From Methylophaga nitratireducenticrescens (GTDB taxonomy: Bacteria; Pseudomonadota; Gammaproteobacteria; Nitrosococcales; Methylophagaceae), in NCBI RefSeq assembly GCF_000260985.4, contig NC_017857.3, positions 992,001 through 1,056,000 on the forward strand: 64,000 nucleotides of DNA. The letters are read 5' to 3'. Position 1 is the first letter of the stretch. Each line of letters opens with the position of its first letter. This document shows, piece by piece, positions 24,158 through 35,676 of the stretch. Below the pieces are notes generated by a model that saw only the letters and a list, made by a program, of their open reading frames with translations, had not been told where the DNA came from and made no database searches. The position numbers were made by a program, and so were the translations under genes.

Positions 24158-25863
24158 GTCGGCGCAAGCAAAACGGTTTTCAGCAAACCGGTAGCTGGCG
24201 GCTGAATCTGGTCAGACTATCCTTTATTCTGATTGGCCTGGGCCTGTTATGGCGACTGGTGGATATTCAGGTATTGAATCCGGATTTTCTGCGTAATCAG
24301 GGCGATGCCCGCCATCTGCGCAATGTTCCTATTGTGGCCCATCGGGGAATGATTCTGGATCGTCATGGCGAACCTTTGGCGATTAGTACGCCAGTTCATT
24401 CTGTCTGGTTAAACCCACAGGTAACGGATGCAGAAGATCCTAAGCTGACCAAATTAGCTTCTATTCTGGGCATCGATGCCAATAATATTCGTGAACGGAT
24501 TTATCAGAACCCTGAACGTGAATTTCTTTATTTAAGACGTCGGGTCAAACCGGAAATATCGGATCAGGTAAAACAGTTAAAACTTGGTGGCGTTTCGCTG
24601 CAACGTGAATACAAACGCTATTACCCCACAGGTGAAGTTACAGCTCATGTGGTGGGCTTTACCAATATTGATGACGTTGGTCAGGAAGGTTTGGAACTCA
24701 CTTATGAGCCTTTACTGACCGGTGTACCCGGACTGCGTCGCATGGTGCGGGATAGTAAAGGTAATTTTGTTGGTGGTGGCGATCCTATTCGCCCGGCAAA
24801 AGCTGGCGAAAACATCCAGTTAAGTATCGATTTGCGTTTGCAGTATCTGAGCTACAACGCTTTGAAAAATGCTGTGGAAAAGAATGGGGCAAAATCAGGA
24901 TCAGCCGTTATTCTTGATGTACAGACCGGTGAAGTTCTGGCGATGGTGAACCAACCTGCGTTTAATCCGAACAACCGCTACGGTGTCAGTTCTAACGATT
25001 TACGTAATCGGGCTGTCACCGATTTATTTGAACCGGGTTCAACGGTGAAACCATTCACTATTGTCAGTGGATTGAAATCGGGAAAATTTGATCTCGATAC
25101 GATGATCAATACGCACCCCGGTACCTTTAGAGTGAGTGGGCATACTATTCGTGATTTTCGTGATTACGGTATCATCGATCTGGCTACCTCGATTCAAAAA
25201 TCAAGCAATGTCGCGGCCAGTAAAATTGCTCTGGAATTAGACCCTATGGACCTATGGCAGGATTTTGCCAGTTTTGGTATGGGCGTTGATAGTGGTGCTT
25301 ATTTTCCTGGCGAGGCGATGGGACGTTTACCTGATCCAAGATCATGGCGCACTCTTGATCGTGCCACGTTAGCCTATGGTTATGGCCTGGCCACCAATAC
25401 ATTACAACTTGCCAGAGCCTATACCATTATTGGCAATGGCGGCATCATGCGTGACGTCACCTTTATCAAGCAGGATAAAACACCCAAGGGGCGTCGCGTA
25501 TTTTCTAAAGACTTGATGGAAACCGTTCGCGGCATGATGGAATTGGTCGTGCTTCCAGGTGGGACAGCCCAGCGGGCGGCAGTACCAAATTATAGTGTTG
25601 CCGCAAAAACCGGCACTGTTAAAAAAGCTATGGCGGGCGGGTATACCGAGAGTGAGTATCAATCACTGTTTGCTGGTTTGATACCGGCCAAAAATCCTCG
25701 CTTGGCAATGGTGGTGGTGATTGATGAACCAACAGGCGAAGAGTATTACGGTGGTGCAGTAGCCGCACCGGTATTTGCTGATGTCATGGTGGGTGCCATG
25801 CGATTACTGAATATTGCACCTGATGCACTTCCGCAAACGCAATTACAGGTGGCGCATCAATGA
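24154..25863 (+). CDS. ftsI: Peptidoglycan D,D-transpeptidase FtsI (PBP3)
   Basis: 569-residue class B penicillin-binding protein that cross-links septal peptidoglycan. It has an N-terminal membrane helix (about 20-38), a non-catalytic pedestal domain (RGMILDRHGEPLAIS onward) and a transpeptidase domain with the catalytic Ser296 in STVK, an SSN motif (QKSSNVAAS) and KTGT at 485-488. It works with FtsW encoded downstream. All active-site motifs are intact. Confidence 0.97.
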   Translation: MSRRKQNGFQQTGSWRLNLVRLSFILIGLGLLWRLVDIQVLNPDFLRNQGDARHLRNVPIVAHRGMILDRHGEPLAISTPVHSVWLNPQVTDAEDPKLTKLASILGIDANNIRERIYQNPEREFLYLRRRVKPEISDQVKQLKLGGVSLQREYKRYYPTGEVTAHVVGFTNIDDVGQEGLELTYEPLLTGVPGLRRMVRDSKGNFVGGGDPIRPAKAGENIQLSIDLRLQYLSYNALKNAVEKNGAKSGSAVILDVQTGEVLAMVNQPAFNPNNRYGVSSNDLRNRAVTDLFEPGSTVKPFTIVSGLKSGKFDLDTMINTHPGTFRVSGHTIRDFRDYGIIDLATSIQKSSNVAASKIALELDPMDLWQDFASFGMGVDSGAYFPGEAMGRLPDPRSWRTLDRATLAYGYGLATNTLQLARAYTIIGNGGIMRDVTFIKQDKTPKGRRVFSKDLMETVRGMMELVVLPGGTAQRAAVPNYSVAAKTGTVKKAMAGGYTESEYQSLFAGLIPAKNPRLAMVVVIDEPTGEEYYGGAVAAPVFADVMVGAMRLLNIAPDALPQTQLQVAHQ

Positions 25864-27380
25864 ACTATCAAATGCGTCTTATTGATTTAATGCAGCTTGT
25901 GGATAGTGACACGGTGTCGACAACAGTGGTCACCGGCCTCAGTCTGGATAGCCGTCGACTCAAGTCAGGAGATTTGTTTTTTGCCTTAGCTACGGATTTA
26001 GAAATCCGAGCCCAACATATCAAGCAGGCAGCTACAGCCGAAATTGCAGCTGTTTGCTATTCAGCAGAAGCACCTTTGAACCCGGAGCAGAGAAAAAATC
26101 TGCAAAAACGGCAAATAGAGATGGTTGCTGTTGATGATTTAAAGGAGCAAACCGCTCGCCTGGCCGCGGCATTCTATCAATATCCTTCTGCAACGATGAC
26201 TGTGATAGCGGTAACCGGTACCAATGGTAAAACCTCTGTCACCCAGTTTATCGCTCAGGCACTGGAAAACGCCGGTCAACCTTGTGGTGTGATAGGAACA
26301 TTGGGCAGTGGAAGAATAACTGAGATAAAAGATCACGGCATGACCACGCCGGATCCCGTCCGTTTACAAGCAATGCTTGCCGAAATGCGTGACAGTGGAA
26401 TTCGGTACGTCGCTGTTGAAGCATCCTCACATGCTTTGGAACAGGGACGACTGAATTTTGTGGATATTAACTATGCCGTATTGACCAATTTAAGTCGGGA
26501 TCATCTTGATTATCACCAGAATATGGAAGAATACGCGGCGGCAAAACAACGTTTATTTGATTTTGCGTCACTAGAGGCTGCAGTAGTAAATGCTGACGAT
26601 GACTTTGGTCAGCAGATATTGTCTTTACTCAATAACAATCAGATTACCAGTGTGGAGTATAGCTGCCGCAATTCCAAAGCCAGCCTGTTTGCCAGTGATA
26701 TTCAGCCGACAACGAATGGTTTGCAATTCAATTTACATAATGCACAGCAAACATTGGCCATTCAAACCCGGTTACTGGGCAGATTCAATGTCGAAAATCT
26801 ATTGGCAACCGCCGGTGTACTTGCGTTAGTTGGTTGGTCAACGAGTGAAATTGCAGACGGATTAAATCAATTAACCAGTGTAAATGGACGTATGCAACTG
26901 TTGGCGAGCAGTCTGCAGCCGTCAGTCGTGATTGATTTTGCCCATACCCCGGACGCATTGGAAAAAGCCTTGCTGGGCATGCGTCAGCATATGGATAGCA
27001 GTTCAAAACTCTGGTGTGTATTTGGTTGTGGCGGTGAGCGCGACAAAGGCAAACGGCCATTGATGGGGAAAACCGTCAGTGAGTTGGCCGACAAACTGGT
27101 CGTTACCGATGACAATCCGCGTGGTGAGAAAAGTATGGAAATCATCGAGCAGATCCTGACTGGTTGCCACAAGCAAGCAGATATTCATATTGAAGCCGAT
27201 AGAAAGCTAGCGATCGAATACGCCATTATCGATTCAGCTCTTGATGACATGGTCCTTATCGCCGGAAAAGGCCATGAACAATTTCAGGAAGTGGCTGGCG
27301 TAAAAACACCTTTTAATGATAACGAGATAGCGATGCAGGCCATACAAAAACGTCACTCAGCAACAAGGGTAACCTTATGA
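25860..27380 (+). CDS. murE: UDP-MurNAc-tripeptide synthetase MurE
   Basis: 506-residue ATP-dependent Mur ligase that adds the third residue to UDP-MurNAc-dipeptide. The ATP loop is VTGTNGKTS; substrate motifs MTTPDP and SSHALEQGR are present. The DNPRGE sequence (TDDNPRGEKS) is the signature of the meso-diaminopimelate-adding type. The C-terminal domain has GKGHEQFQE. It overlaps ftsI and murF by four bases each. Confidence 0.96.
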   Translation: MNYQMRLIDLMQLVDSDTVSTTVVTGLSLDSRRLKSGDLFFALATDLEIRAQHIKQAATAEIAAVCYSAEAPLNPEQRKNLQKRQIEMVAVDDLKEQTARLAAAFYQYPSATMTVIAVTGTNGKTSVTQFIAQALENAGQPCGVIGTLGSGRITEIKDHGMTTPDPVRLQAMLAEMRDSGIRYVAVEASSHALEQGRLNFVDINYAVLTNLSRDHLDYHQNMEEYAAAKQRLFDFASLEAAVVNADDDFGQQILSLLNNNQITSVEYSCRNSKASLFASDIQPTTNGLQFNLHNAQQTLAIQTRLLGRFNVENLLATAGVLALVGWSTSEIADGLNQLTSVNGRMQLLASSLQPSVVIDFAHTPDALEKALLGMRQHMDSSSKLWCVFGCGGERDKGKRPLMGKTVSELADKLVVTDDNPRGEKSMEIIEQILTGCHKQADIHIEADRKLAIEYAIIDSALDDMVLIAGKGHEQFQEVAGVKTPFNDNEIAMQAIQKRHSATRVTL

Positions 27381-28729
27381 CCACTATTCATCTGAGCAAA
27401 ATTGCTGAGCAACTGAACGCCGAGTTACAAGGCGAGGATGCCGTGATGACAGGCAGCAAGATTGATAGCCGTCAGATTGAAAACGGTGATTTGTTTGTTG
27501 CCCTGTCCGGCGAGAATATGGATGGCCATGATTTTATAGAACAGGCACGTTTGGCGGGTGCAAGTGGTGCATTAGTTAATCGGTATATTGCCAATGAACT
27601 GCCTCAGATTGTGGTTGAGGATGTCACCAAAGCCTATGGAGCTATTGCGAGACTATGGCGGGAAAACAGTCATGCAAAAGTTGTCGCGGTAACAGGGAGT
27701 AACGGTAAAACCACGCTTAAGGAAATGATTTCATCCATTCTGGCGCAATGCGGCAATGTTTTGGCTACAAAAGGAAATCTGAATAATAATCTTGGGGTTC
27801 CGCTGACCCTGACACGCCTTAATGATAGCTACGATTATGCGGTTATCGAAATGGGCGCTAATCATTCAGGTGAAATCGCCACGCTGGTTGCCATGGCTGA
27901 GCCGGATGTGGCTGTAATCAATAATGTCGGCGCAGCTCATCTGGAAGGTTTTGGTTCATTGCAGGGTGTGGCTGAAGCAAAAGGTGAAATCTATGCCGGC
28001 CTGAAAGCGGATGGTATTGGCGTGATCAATGCGGATATGCCTTATGGTGATTTATGGAAACATATGCTTGGAGCCCGTCAACGAATCAGTTTCGGCCTGC
28101 AGCAACCAGCCGATATTGCTGCATTAGACCTACAACTGTCGATTACCGGGTGCCATTTTATGGTGAGATTGGATGATGTTTGCCATTTTATTGTTTTACC
28201 CCTTCCGGGCATCCATAACGTCAGTAATGCTTTAGCAGCAATTGCGGTTTGTTCAGCGCTAAACATTGAGCCGGAAGCAATTGTTAAAGGTTTGGCTGCA
28301 ATCAAAGCTGTTCCACATCGCTTGCAGTTACGCGAAGCGGTTAATAACGCATTAGTGATTGATGATACCTACAATGCCAATCCCGGATCGTTTCGTCAGG
28401 CCCTGCATACCTTGATGCAGTTCCCAGGGGAACATTGGCTGGTGCTGGGTGATTTCGGCGAGCTCGGACCGGAGAGTACTACCATTCATCAACAGTTAGG
28501 TCGTGATGCGCTGGCAGCTGGTGTGAAACGGTTGTTTACCATTGGGCAGCAAAGCCAGCTGGCCTCGGCAGAGTTTGCTGATAATGCACAGCATTTCAAT
28601 GAGCTGTCAGAGTTGGAAGCGGAATTGAAAAATGCCCTGAATAAAGATGTGGCGTGCTTGATTAAAGGCTCACGCTTTATGAAGCTGGATAAGCTGGCGG
28701 ATGCACTGGCCGTTGGAGGAGAAGCCTGA
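27377..28729 (+). CDS. murF: UDP-MurNAc-tripeptide:D-Ala-D-Ala ligase MurF
   Basis: 450-residue Mur ligase that attaches the D-Ala-D-Ala dipeptide made by Ddl. The ATP loop is [13 protein letters not shown], followed by [14 protein letters not shown] and the [10 protein letters not shown] motif, then [17 protein letters not shown] in the C-terminal half, all typical. It overlaps murE by four bases and shares one base with mraY (TGATG). Confidence 0.96.
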   Translation: MTTIHLSKIAEQLNAELQGEDAVMTGSKIDSRQIENGDLFVALSGENMDGHDFIEQARLAGASGALVNRYIANELPQIVVEDVTKAYGAIARLWRENSHAKVVAVTGSNGKTTLKEMISSILAQCGNVLATKGNLNNNLGVPLTLTRLNDSYDYAVIEMGANHSGEIATLVAMAEPDVAVINNVGAAHLEGFGSLQGVAEAKGEIYAGLKADGIGVINADMPYGDLWKHMLGARQRISFGLQQPADIAALDLQLSITGCHFMVRLDDVCHFIVLPLPGIHNVSNALAAIAVCSALNIEPEAIVKGLAAIKAVPHRLQLREAVNNALVIDDTYNANPGSFRQALHTLMQFPGEHWLVLGDFGELGPESTTIHQQLGRDALAAGVKRLFTIGQQSQLASAEFADNAQHFNELSELEAELKNALNKDVACLIKGSRFMKLDKLADALAVGGEA

Positions 28730-29811
28730 TGCTGTTAATACTGAGTGACTATCTGAGCCAGTATTACACCGGCTTTAATGTCTTTCAATATCTGACATTA
28801 CGGGCCATTTTAGGGGTAATGACCGCATTGGGAATTGCCTTGATTGTTGGTCCTACGATGATTCGGCATCTCAGTTTCAGACAGATTGGCCAGGTGGTCA
28901 GAAATGACGGACCTGAATCCCATATCAGTAAAACAGGTACGCCCACGATGGGCGGATCTTTAATACTGGTTGCAATTGCCGTCAGTACCCTACTGTGGGC
29001 TGATCTGACAAATCGTTACGTTTGGGTTGTGTTACTGGTCACGCTGCTGTTTGGCACAATTGGTTTTGTTGATGATTACATCAAGCTGGTTCGTCAGGAT
29101 CCCAAGGGACTATTGAGCCGTTATAAATATTTCTGGCAATCAGTCGTCGGTTTGGGGGCAGCCATATTTCTGTATATGACTGTACAGACACCCGCTGAAA
29201 CGCAGCTCATCGTGCCATTTTTTAAAGAAATCATTATCCCTCTGGGTGCATGGTATCTACTGGTGGTCTATTTGGTCATAGTTGGCAGCAGTAATGCTGT
29301 GAATCTGACAGATGGCCTCGATGGTTTAGCGATTATGCCTACGGTAATGGTTGCGGCAGCTTTAGGGTTATTCAGTTATGTTGCAGGGCACTTTGAGTTT
29401 GCCCATTATCTGCAAATTCCACATATCCCTGGGGCCGGTGAATTAACCGTATTCTGTGCCGCAATGGTGGGTGCCGGATTGGGATTCCTCTGGTTTAACA
29501 CCTATCCCGCTCAGGTATTTATGGGGGATGTCGGTGCACTGGCATTAGGTGCCGCTTTGGGGACCGTAGCCGTTCTGGTTCGTCAGGAATTGGTATTGCT
29601 GATTATGGGCGGGGTATTTGTCATTGAAACTCTGTCAGTAATGATTCAGGTGGCTTCCTATAAATTACGTGGCAAGCGAGTGTTCCTGATGGCACCAATT
29701 CATCATCACTATGAATTAAAAGGCTGGCCTGAACCCCGCATTATTGTTCGATTTTGGATCATCACCGTATTTCTGGTGCTGGTCGGTTTAGCGACGTTGA
29801 AAATACGATGA
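28729..29811 (+). CDS. mraY: Phospho-MurNAc-pentapeptide transferase MraY
   Basis: 360-residue membrane enzyme with ten predicted helices that makes lipid I on undecaprenyl phosphate. Motifs are the N-terminal loop [12 protein letters not shown], the catalytic-aspartate segment [32 protein letters not shown] and the histidine-rich [15 protein letters not shown] loop. Full length, normal for proteobacteria. Confidence 0.97.
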   Translation: MLLILSDYLSQYYTGFNVFQYLTLRAILGVMTALGIALIVGPTMIRHLSFRQIGQVVRNDGPESHISKTGTPTMGGSLILVAIAVSTLLWADLTNRYVWVVLLVTLLFGTIGFVDDYIKLVRQDPKGLLSRYKYFWQSVVGLGAAIFLYMTVQTPAETQLIVPFFKEIIIPLGAWYLLVVYLVIVGSSNAVNLTDGLDGLAIMPTVMVAAALGLFSYVAGHFEFAHYLQIPHIPGAGELTVFCAAMVGAGLGFLWFNTYPAQVFMGDVGALALGAALGTVAVLVRQELVLLIMGGVFVIETLSVMIQVASYKLRGKRVFLMAPIHHHYELKGWPEPRIIVRFWIITVFLVLVGLATLKIR

Positions 29812-31163
29812 CAGCAGAATTACAGCAACATAGTTCTCATTACAGCCTGATCATTGGACTTGGGCAGACAGGATTGTCATGCGCGCGTTTTTTATTGCAG
29901 CAGGGTAATGCTGTGGCGGTAATTGATAGCAGTGAAAAACCTGCCTGTCTGAATGCACTGCAAAAAGACTATCCGGAAGTTGTGGTGAAAACAGGTGGTA
30001 TCCCTGCCGATTGGTTAATGCGAGCTGACAGCATTGTCTTGAGCCCTGGCGTTGATCCGCGTTTACCTCAGATCAGACAGGCCGCTGAAGCCGGTATCGA
30101 GATTATTGGTGATATTGAGTTATTTGCCCGTCATGCCAACGCCCCCATCATTGCCATTACCGGTTCGAATGGCAAAAGTACCGTCACAACCTTAGTCGGT
30201 TTAATGGCACAAAGGGCTGATAAAAAAGTCGCTGTTGGCGGTAATCTTGGTACACCGGCATTGGACTTGCTGACTGATCCTGCTCCAGATTTCTATGTGC
30301 TTGAGTTATCCAGTTTTCAGATGGAAACAGTGCATTCTATGAATGCATTTGCTTCAGTGATACTCAATGTCAGCCCCGATCATCTGGATCGCTATGATTC
30401 CATCGAAGATTACCAACGTGCTAAACAAAAGGTTTATCACGGTACGGGAGTCATGGTGATAAATCGAGATGATCCTATTGTTTCTGCAATGGCGGTAGCT
30501 GGACGGGATCAGCTTGGTTTCAGTCTGCATGAATCAACCGGATATGAATTTGGTGTCCTGACCCAGAGGGGACATCTCTGGCTGGCTGAAGGCGATACGC
30601 CGTTAATGCTGGTCAGCGATATGAAAATTGCCGGTAGCCATAATATTGCCAATGCATTGGCAGCATTAGCTCTGGGCTCTGTAATGGGCCTGCCGATGGA
30701 TGCCATGTTAAAAGCCTTAAAAGAATTCAAAGGGCTGCCACATCGCTGTCGGTTTGTACGCGAATTACACGGAGTACGCTGGTTTAATGATTCTAAAGCC
30801 ACTAACGTTGGCGCCAGTATCGCTGCAATAGAGGGTCTTGCTGAGAATGGCAAGATTGTTTTGATTGCGGGTGGTGTAGGCAAAGGACAGAATTTTGCGC
30901 CGTTAAGCCCTATCCTGAATAACTATGTCTGCACTATCGTATTGATTGGTCAATCTGCTGAAGAATTAGCCAGACATGTACCGGAAACAGTTCAGATCCA
31001 TTTTGCAGCAGATATGAAATCTGCGGTTCAGGCGGCAAATAATTCTGCACAAACGGGTCAGCAAGTACTGTTGTCGCCTGCCTGCGCAAGTTTTGATCAG
31101 TTTGCTAATTACGCTGATCGTGGCGACCACTTTGAGCAAGCTGTGAGGGAGTTGGCGGCATGA
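29808..31163 (+). CDS. murD: UDP-MurNAc-L-alanine:D-glutamate ligase MurD
   Basis: 451-residue Mur ligase that adds D-glutamate. The N-terminal domain has the [15 protein letters not shown] nucleotide-binding turn; the ATP loop is [33 protein letters not shown] and [10 protein letters not shown] follow, and the C-terminal domain contains [12 protein letters not shown] and [20 protein letters not shown]. The ATG at 29808 is chosen because it overlaps the mraY stop as ATGA; the frame is also open 18 codons upstream. Confidence 0.96.
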   Translation: MTAELQQHSSHYSLIIGLGQTGLSCARFLLQQGNAVAVIDSSEKPACLNALQKDYPEVVVKTGGIPADWLMRADSIVLSPGVDPRLPQIRQAAEAGIEIIGDIELFARHANAPIIAITGSNGKSTVTTLVGLMAQRADKKVAVGGNLGTPALDLLTDPAPDFYVLELSSFQMETVHSMNAFASVILNVSPDHLDRYDSIEDYQRAKQKVYHGTGVMVINRDDPIVSAMAVAGRDQLGFSLHESTGYEFGVLTQRGHLWLAEGDTPLMLVSDMKIAGSHNIANALAALALGSVMGLPMDAMLKALKEFKGLPHRCRFVRELHGVRWFNDSKATNVGASIAAIEGLAENGKIVLIAGGVGKGQNFAPLSPILNNYVCTIVLIGQSAEELARHVPETVQIHFAADMKSAVQAANNSAQTGQQVLLSPACASFDQFANYADRGDHFEQAVRELAA

Positions 31164-32299
31164 GTCGTGTAAGCACCTACTTCGATTCAAAGCTTTTAAT
31201 GGCCACATTGGCCTTGCTATTGATTGGTCTGATTATGGTGTGTTCAGCTTCCATTACCATTGCTGAAAACAAAACCGGGCAACCGTTATATTTCTTTATC
31301 AGGCAACTGGCGTTTGCTGGGCTCGGATTGTTTTTTGCCTGGTGTGTGATGTCGATAAGATTGTCGCATTGGCAGCAAATGGCTCCGATGTTGTTGATGG
31401 TTGGTGTTGGTTTACTGGTATTGGTTTTGATTCCTGGTATCGGCCGAGAAGTGAACGGTAGTTCACGCTGGTTACCCTTGGGGCCGGTCAATCTTCAGGT
31501 AGCTGAACTGATTAAATTGTTTGCCATTATTTATGTGGCGGACTATCTGCAACGCCATCATGGACAACTGAACACGTCGTTACTAAAAGTCTTGTCTCCA
31601 TTACTGCTGTTGAGCGTAGCAGCTGTATTACTGTTGTTGCAGCCCGATATGGGCTCCATCGTCGTCATTTTGTCCACCGTGCTGGTGATGATGTTTCTGG
31701 GCGGTGCCAGATTAGACGTATTTATTGGCTTGATCGCCATTCTGGCAGGGTTGTTTACCCTGATGGTCTGGGTGGCACCTTACCGTCTGCAACGCCTGCA
31801 AAGTTTTATGGATCCATGGGCCGATCCGTTTGGTAGCGGTTTCCAGTTAACACAAGCACTAATTGCATTTGGTCGGGGAGATTGGCTTGGAGTGGGCTTA
31901 GGCAGCAGCATGCAAAAACTGTTTTATCTGCCTGAAGCACATACTGACTTTTTATTCTCGATTCTGGCAGAAGAGCTAGGGTTAATAGGTGCTGTGGCAG
32001 TCATCGCTTTGTTTCTGATCATGATTTGGCGAGCATTGGCGATAGGCCGTGCTGCAGAAGAAGCAGGTCAATTATTCGGCGCACAAATCGCCTATGGCAT
32101 TTCGGTGTGGCTGGGGTTACAGGCTTGCGTCAATATAGGCGTCAATATGGGTGTGTTTCCCACGAAAGGCCTTACATTGCCATTGATGAGTTATGGCGGT
32201 AGTAGTCTGGTAATCGTTTGTATCGCGATTGGTCTGTTATTACGAGTGGATCTGGAAACCCGTCAACCTGAAAAAGCATCAGCGAGGGTCAAACGATGA
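31160..32299 (+). CDS. ftsW: Septal peptidoglycan glycosyltransferase FtsW
   Basis: 379-residue SEDS-family membrane protein with about ten helices. It polymerises lipid II at the septum with FtsI. SEDS motifs seen are GREVNGSSRWLPLGPVNLQ, LQPDMGSIVV, the AHTDFLFSILAEELGLIGA region with its conserved aspartate, and PTKGLTLPLMSYGGSS. It overlaps murD and murG by four bases each. Confidence 0.96.
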   Translation: MSRVSTYFDSKLLMATLALLLIGLIMVCSASITIAENKTGQPLYFFIRQLAFAGLGLFFAWCVMSIRLSHWQQMAPMLLMVGVGLLVLVLIPGIGREVNGSSRWLPLGPVNLQVAELIKLFAIIYVADYLQRHHGQLNTSLLKVLSPLLLLSVAAVLLLLQPDMGSIVVILSTVLVMMFLGGARLDVFIGLIAILAGLFTLMVWVAPYRLQRLQSFMDPWADPFGSGFQLTQALIAFGRGDWLGVGLGSSMQKLFYLPEAHTDFLFSILAEELGLIGAVAVIALFLIMIWRALAIGRAAEEAGQLFGAQIAYGISVWLGLQACVNIGVNMGVFPTKGLTLPLMSYGGSSLVIVCIAIGLLLRVDLETRQPEKASARVKR

Positions 32300-33375
32300 C
32301 TCGCGTATTAATTATGGCAGGTGGTACTGGCGGACATGTTTTTCCAGCATTAGCCGTGGCCGAAGAATTGCGTACTCGTTCGGTCGATGTTGAGTGGATT
32401 GGCACAGAGCGTGGTATTGAATCTCGGTTGGTACCAGCAGCTGCTTTCAAACTAAATTTAATTCCGATTAAAGGCTTACGTGGTAATGGCATTTTCGGTT
32501 GGCTGGTAGCACCGTTCAGAATTTTACGTGCAGTACTCGAATCCAGAAAAGTGATTAAACGGTTTCAGCCTGATGTGGTGATCGGCCTCGGAGGTTTTGC
32601 TTCAGGCCCAGGTGGCCTAGCAGCATGGCTCTCCGGCAAACCTTTATTGATACATGAACAAAATGCTATTGCCGGCATGACGAATCGCTTACTGGCAAAA
32701 ATTGCCAAGCAGGTTTTACAGGGATTTGAAAACAGTTTTGTCAGCAGCAAAAAAACTAGATGGGTTGGCAATCCGGTAAGAAAAGAAATTGAACAGTTAC
32801 CTGAGCCACAGATTCGTTATCAGGCAAGGGCTCAGAAACCCTTAAAATTGTTGGTGTTAGGAGGCAGCCTGGGAGCAAAAAGTTTAAATCAGGTTGTACC
32901 GCAGACGCTGGCACTACTTGGAAAAGAACACATAGTTAACGTCCTTCATCAATGTGGTGAAAAGCATTTGGCTGACTGTCAGCATGCCTATGAACAGGCA
33001 GGTGTTTCGGGAACTGTCACCCAGTTTATTGACGATATGTCGAAAGCCTATGGCGAGGCAGATTTGATTATTTGCCGGGCAGGTGCACTAACCGTGGCCG
33101 AAGTCGCGGCAACAGGTATCGCAGCAATTCTGGTGCCGTATCCGTATGCAGTAGATGACCACCAGACTCACAATGCACAGGCATTAAAAGACGCAGGTGC
33201 TGCATTACTGATAGCCGACTCAGCACTTAACGCAGAAGATCTGGCAGCAGTAATACGGCCATTACTAGAAAACCGAAAACAATTGGAACAAATGGCAATA
33301 CAGGCAAGAACATTGGCAAACCCCGGAACAGCAATTCAGATAGCAGATATCTGTCTGGAGTGGGCACATGGCTAA
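32296..33375 (+). CDS. murG: UDP-GlcNAc:lipid I N-acetylglucosaminyltransferase MurG
   Basis: 359-residue GT-B glycosyltransferase on the inner face of the membrane that converts lipid I to lipid II. The N-terminal [17 protein letters not shown] loop, [48 protein letters not shown] and the C-terminal [36 protein letters not shown] are diagnostic. Overlaps murC by eight bases. Confidence 0.97.
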   Translation: MTRVLIMAGGTGGHVFPALAVAEELRTRSVDVEWIGTERGIESRLVPAAAFKLNLIPIKGLRGNGIFGWLVAPFRILRAVLESRKVIKRFQPDVVIGLGGFASGPGGLAAWLSGKPLLIHEQNAIAGMTNRLLAKIAKQVLQGFENSFVSSKKTRWVGNPVRKEIEQLPEPQIRYQARAQKPLKLLVLGGSLGAKSLNQVVPQTLALLGKEHIVNVLHQCGEKHLADCQHAYEQAGVSGTVTQFIDDMSKAYGEADLIICRAGALTVAEVAATGIAAILVPYPYAVDDHQTHNAQALKDAGAALLIADSALNAEDLAAVIRPLLENRKQLEQMAIQARTLANPGTAIQIADICLEWAHG

Positions 33376-34786
33376 ATTAACCTCAGCAATGCAAAGTCGG
33401 GTCAAACATATCCATTTCATCGGTATTGGTGGCGTGGGAATGGGCGGTATTGCCGAAGTACTGCTCAATCTGGGCTACCAGGTCAGTGGTTCGGATTTGA
33501 ATGAGAACAGTTTGATTCAGCACCTGCGTCAGCTTGGGGCCAACATCATGATTGGTCATGACGCGGCATACCTGAAAGGTGCTGATGTGGTGGTGGTAAC
33601 AACCGCAGTGAGCGCTGACAATGTTGAAGTCATGGCAGCGCGTGAACAACGTATTCCAGTGGTGCCTCGTGCCGAGATGCTGGCTGAATTAATGCGTTTC
33701 AGCTATGGCATTGCCGTGGCGGGTACGCATGGCAAAACCACTACAACCAGCTTAACAGCTGCATTGTTAAGTGAAGGCGAGTTGGATCCAACGTTTGTGA
33801 TCGGTGGTCGATTGAACAGTGCGGGCTCCAATGCGAGATTAGGTACCGGACGTTATTTAGTCGCTGAAGCAGATGAAAGTGATGCATCCTTTTTATATCT
33901 GCAGCCGATGATCGCCATTGTGACCAATATTGATGACGATCATATGGCGACCTACGAAGGGGATTTTGAAAAGCTCAAAGCTACCTTTATCGAATTTCTG
34001 CATCACTTGCCATTCTACGGTCTTGCAGTGTTATGCATTGATGATGAAGAGGTTCAGAGCATATTGCCTGAAGTGACGCGGCCAATTACAACCTATGGTC
34101 AGGATGAACGTGCCGATTTTCGAATCAGTGATCTGCAGCAATACCAGGGGCAAAGTGAGTTTACTGTCAGTGAAGCTCAAAGCGGCGTGCACTATCAGAT
34201 TCGATTAAATATGCCCGGTCTGCACAATGCGCTCAATGCGACCGCTGCTTTAGCCGTTGCCCGTAATTTAGGTGTAGACGTGGCCGCTTGCCAACGCGCG
34301 CTATTGAAGTTTGATGGTGTTGGCAGACGCTTCAATATTCTTGGAGAGAAAGCTATTGGCGAGGGGCAGGTACTACTGGTAGATGATTACGGTCATCATC
34401 CTACAGAAATTGCGGCGACAGTTGCTGCCAGCCGGGGTGGCTGGCCGGATCGTCGTTTAGTGGTCGTTTTCCAGCCGCATCGTTATACCCGAACACGTGA
34501 TCTGTTCGAAGATTTTGCCCGTGTGCTGTCAACGATAGATGTTTTGGTTGTACTGGAAGTTTACCCGGCAGGCGAAAATAAAATTGCAGGTGCTGATGCG
34601 CGCAGTTTATGTCGTGCCATAAGATTGCGTGGACAGGTCGAACCGGTATTTGTGGAAGATAAACAAGCCTTGTTTTCTGTACTTCCAGGATTATTAAAGG
34701 ATCAGGATCTATTGCTTACCCTTGGAGCGGGTGATATCGGAACCATCGCTAAAGAGTTGGAACAACAACTTGAGGAGATGAGCTAA
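33368..34786 (+). CDS. murC: UDP-MurNAc:L-alanine ligase MurC
   Basis: 472-residue Mur ligase that adds the first amino acid. The N-terminal [18 protein letters not shown] turn, ATP loop [28 protein letters not shown] and [10 protein letters not shown] are present, as are the C-terminal [13 protein letters not shown] and [12 protein letters not shown] motifs. It shares one base with murB (TAATG). Confidence 0.97.
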   Translation: MAKLTSAMQSRVKHIHFIGIGGVGMGGIAEVLLNLGYQVSGSDLNENSLIQHLRQLGANIMIGHDAAYLKGADVVVVTTAVSADNVEVMAAREQRIPVVPRAEMLAELMRFSYGIAVAGTHGKTTTTSLTAALLSEGELDPTFVIGGRLNSAGSNARLGTGRYLVAEADESDASFLYLQPMIAIVTNIDDDHMATYEGDFEKLKATFIEFLHHLPFYGLAVLCIDDEEVQSILPEVTRPITTYGQDERADFRISDLQQYQGQSEFTVSEAQSGVHYQIRLNMPGLHNALNATAALAVARNLGVDVAACQRALLKFDGVGRRFNILGEKAIGEGQVLLVDDYGHHPTEIAATVAASRGGWPDRRLVVVFQPHRYTRTRDLFEDFARVLSTIDVLVVLEVYPAGENKIAGADARSLCRAIRLRGQVEPVFVEDKQALFSVLPGLLKDQDLLLTLGAGDIGTIAKELEQQLEEMS

Positions 34787-35676
34787 TGGTCTCGATGTTT
34801 ACCGATTTGCAAGGCGAATTGAAAATAAATGAGCCGTTATCTCAGCATACTTCATGGCGAGTTGGCGGAATAGCACAGCGTTTTTACCAGCCAAAAGATA
34901 AAAATGATCTGGCAACTTTTTTACGCCAGTTGCCAGCTAATGAACCCTTATTATGGTTAGGATTGGGTAGCAACCTATTAATACGCGATGGTGGTTTTTC
35001 TGGCACGGTTATCAGTACGGCCGGAACCATGCAGACGCTGGATATAGACGGTCAAAGAGTTACTGCAGAAGTAGGTGTTTACTGCAGCAAAGTCGCCAAA
35101 CAATCTGCTAAACAGGGGTTAAGTGGTGCCGCCTTTCTGGCTGGTATTCCCGGTACATTTGGTGGTGCATTGGCGATGAATGCAGGTGCGCATGGCTGGG
35201 AAACCTGGCAGCTGGTGAAAGAGGCCACCACAGTTACGCGTCAGGGCGAGTTGAAAAAGCGTCCTGCCACTGACTTTAACGTTGCCTATCGTCATGTCGA
35301 ACTGCCGGAAAAAGAATGGTTTGTCTCTGCCACACTGGAACTACAGGTAGGTGATGCAGAAGCTGAAACAACCCTAATCAAACAGCTCCTGAAAAAACGC
35401 AATGATAGCCAACCGACTAATCAACCTTGTGCCGGTTCAGTATTTCGTAATCCACAAGGCGATTACGCCGGCCGCTTAATCGAACAATGCGGTTTGAAAG
35501 GCTTGCGAGTTGGCGGAGCAAGTGTGTCGCCAAAACATGCCAACTTTATTGTCAATGACGGAGCTGCCAGTGCGGCTGATATTGAGGGTTTGATTAATTT
35601 AGTTAGACAACGTGTAGAAGCAGAGACAAAAGTGCGATTGATCCCCGAAGTTCACATTATCGGAGAGCACGCATGA
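34786..35676 (+). CDS. murB: UDP-N-acetylenolpyruvoylglucosamine reductase MurB
   Basis: 296-residue FAD enzyme that reduces UDP-GlcNAc-enolpyruvate. FAD contacts are GLGSNLLIRDGGF and AGIPGTFGGALAMNAGAHG; the proton-donor serine is in PCAGSVFRNP, with SPKHANFIVN near the C terminus. It is shorter than the E. coli enzyme (342 residues) and has the compact form that is usual when murB lies inside the dcw cluster. It overlaps ddl by four bases. Confidence 0.96.
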   Translation: MVSMFTDLQGELKINEPLSQHTSWRVGGIAQRFYQPKDKNDLATFLRQLPANEPLLWLGLGSNLLIRDGGFSGTVISTAGTMQTLDIDGQRVTAEVGVYCSKVAKQSAKQGLSGAAFLAGIPGTFGGALAMNAGAHGWETWQLVKEATTVTRQGELKKRPATDFNVAYRHVELPEKEWFVSATLELQVGDAEAETTLIKQLLKKRNDSQPTNQPCAGSVFRNPQGDYAGRLIEQCGLKGLRVGGASVSPKHANFIVNDGAASAADIEGLINLVRQRVEAETKVRLIPEVHIIGEHA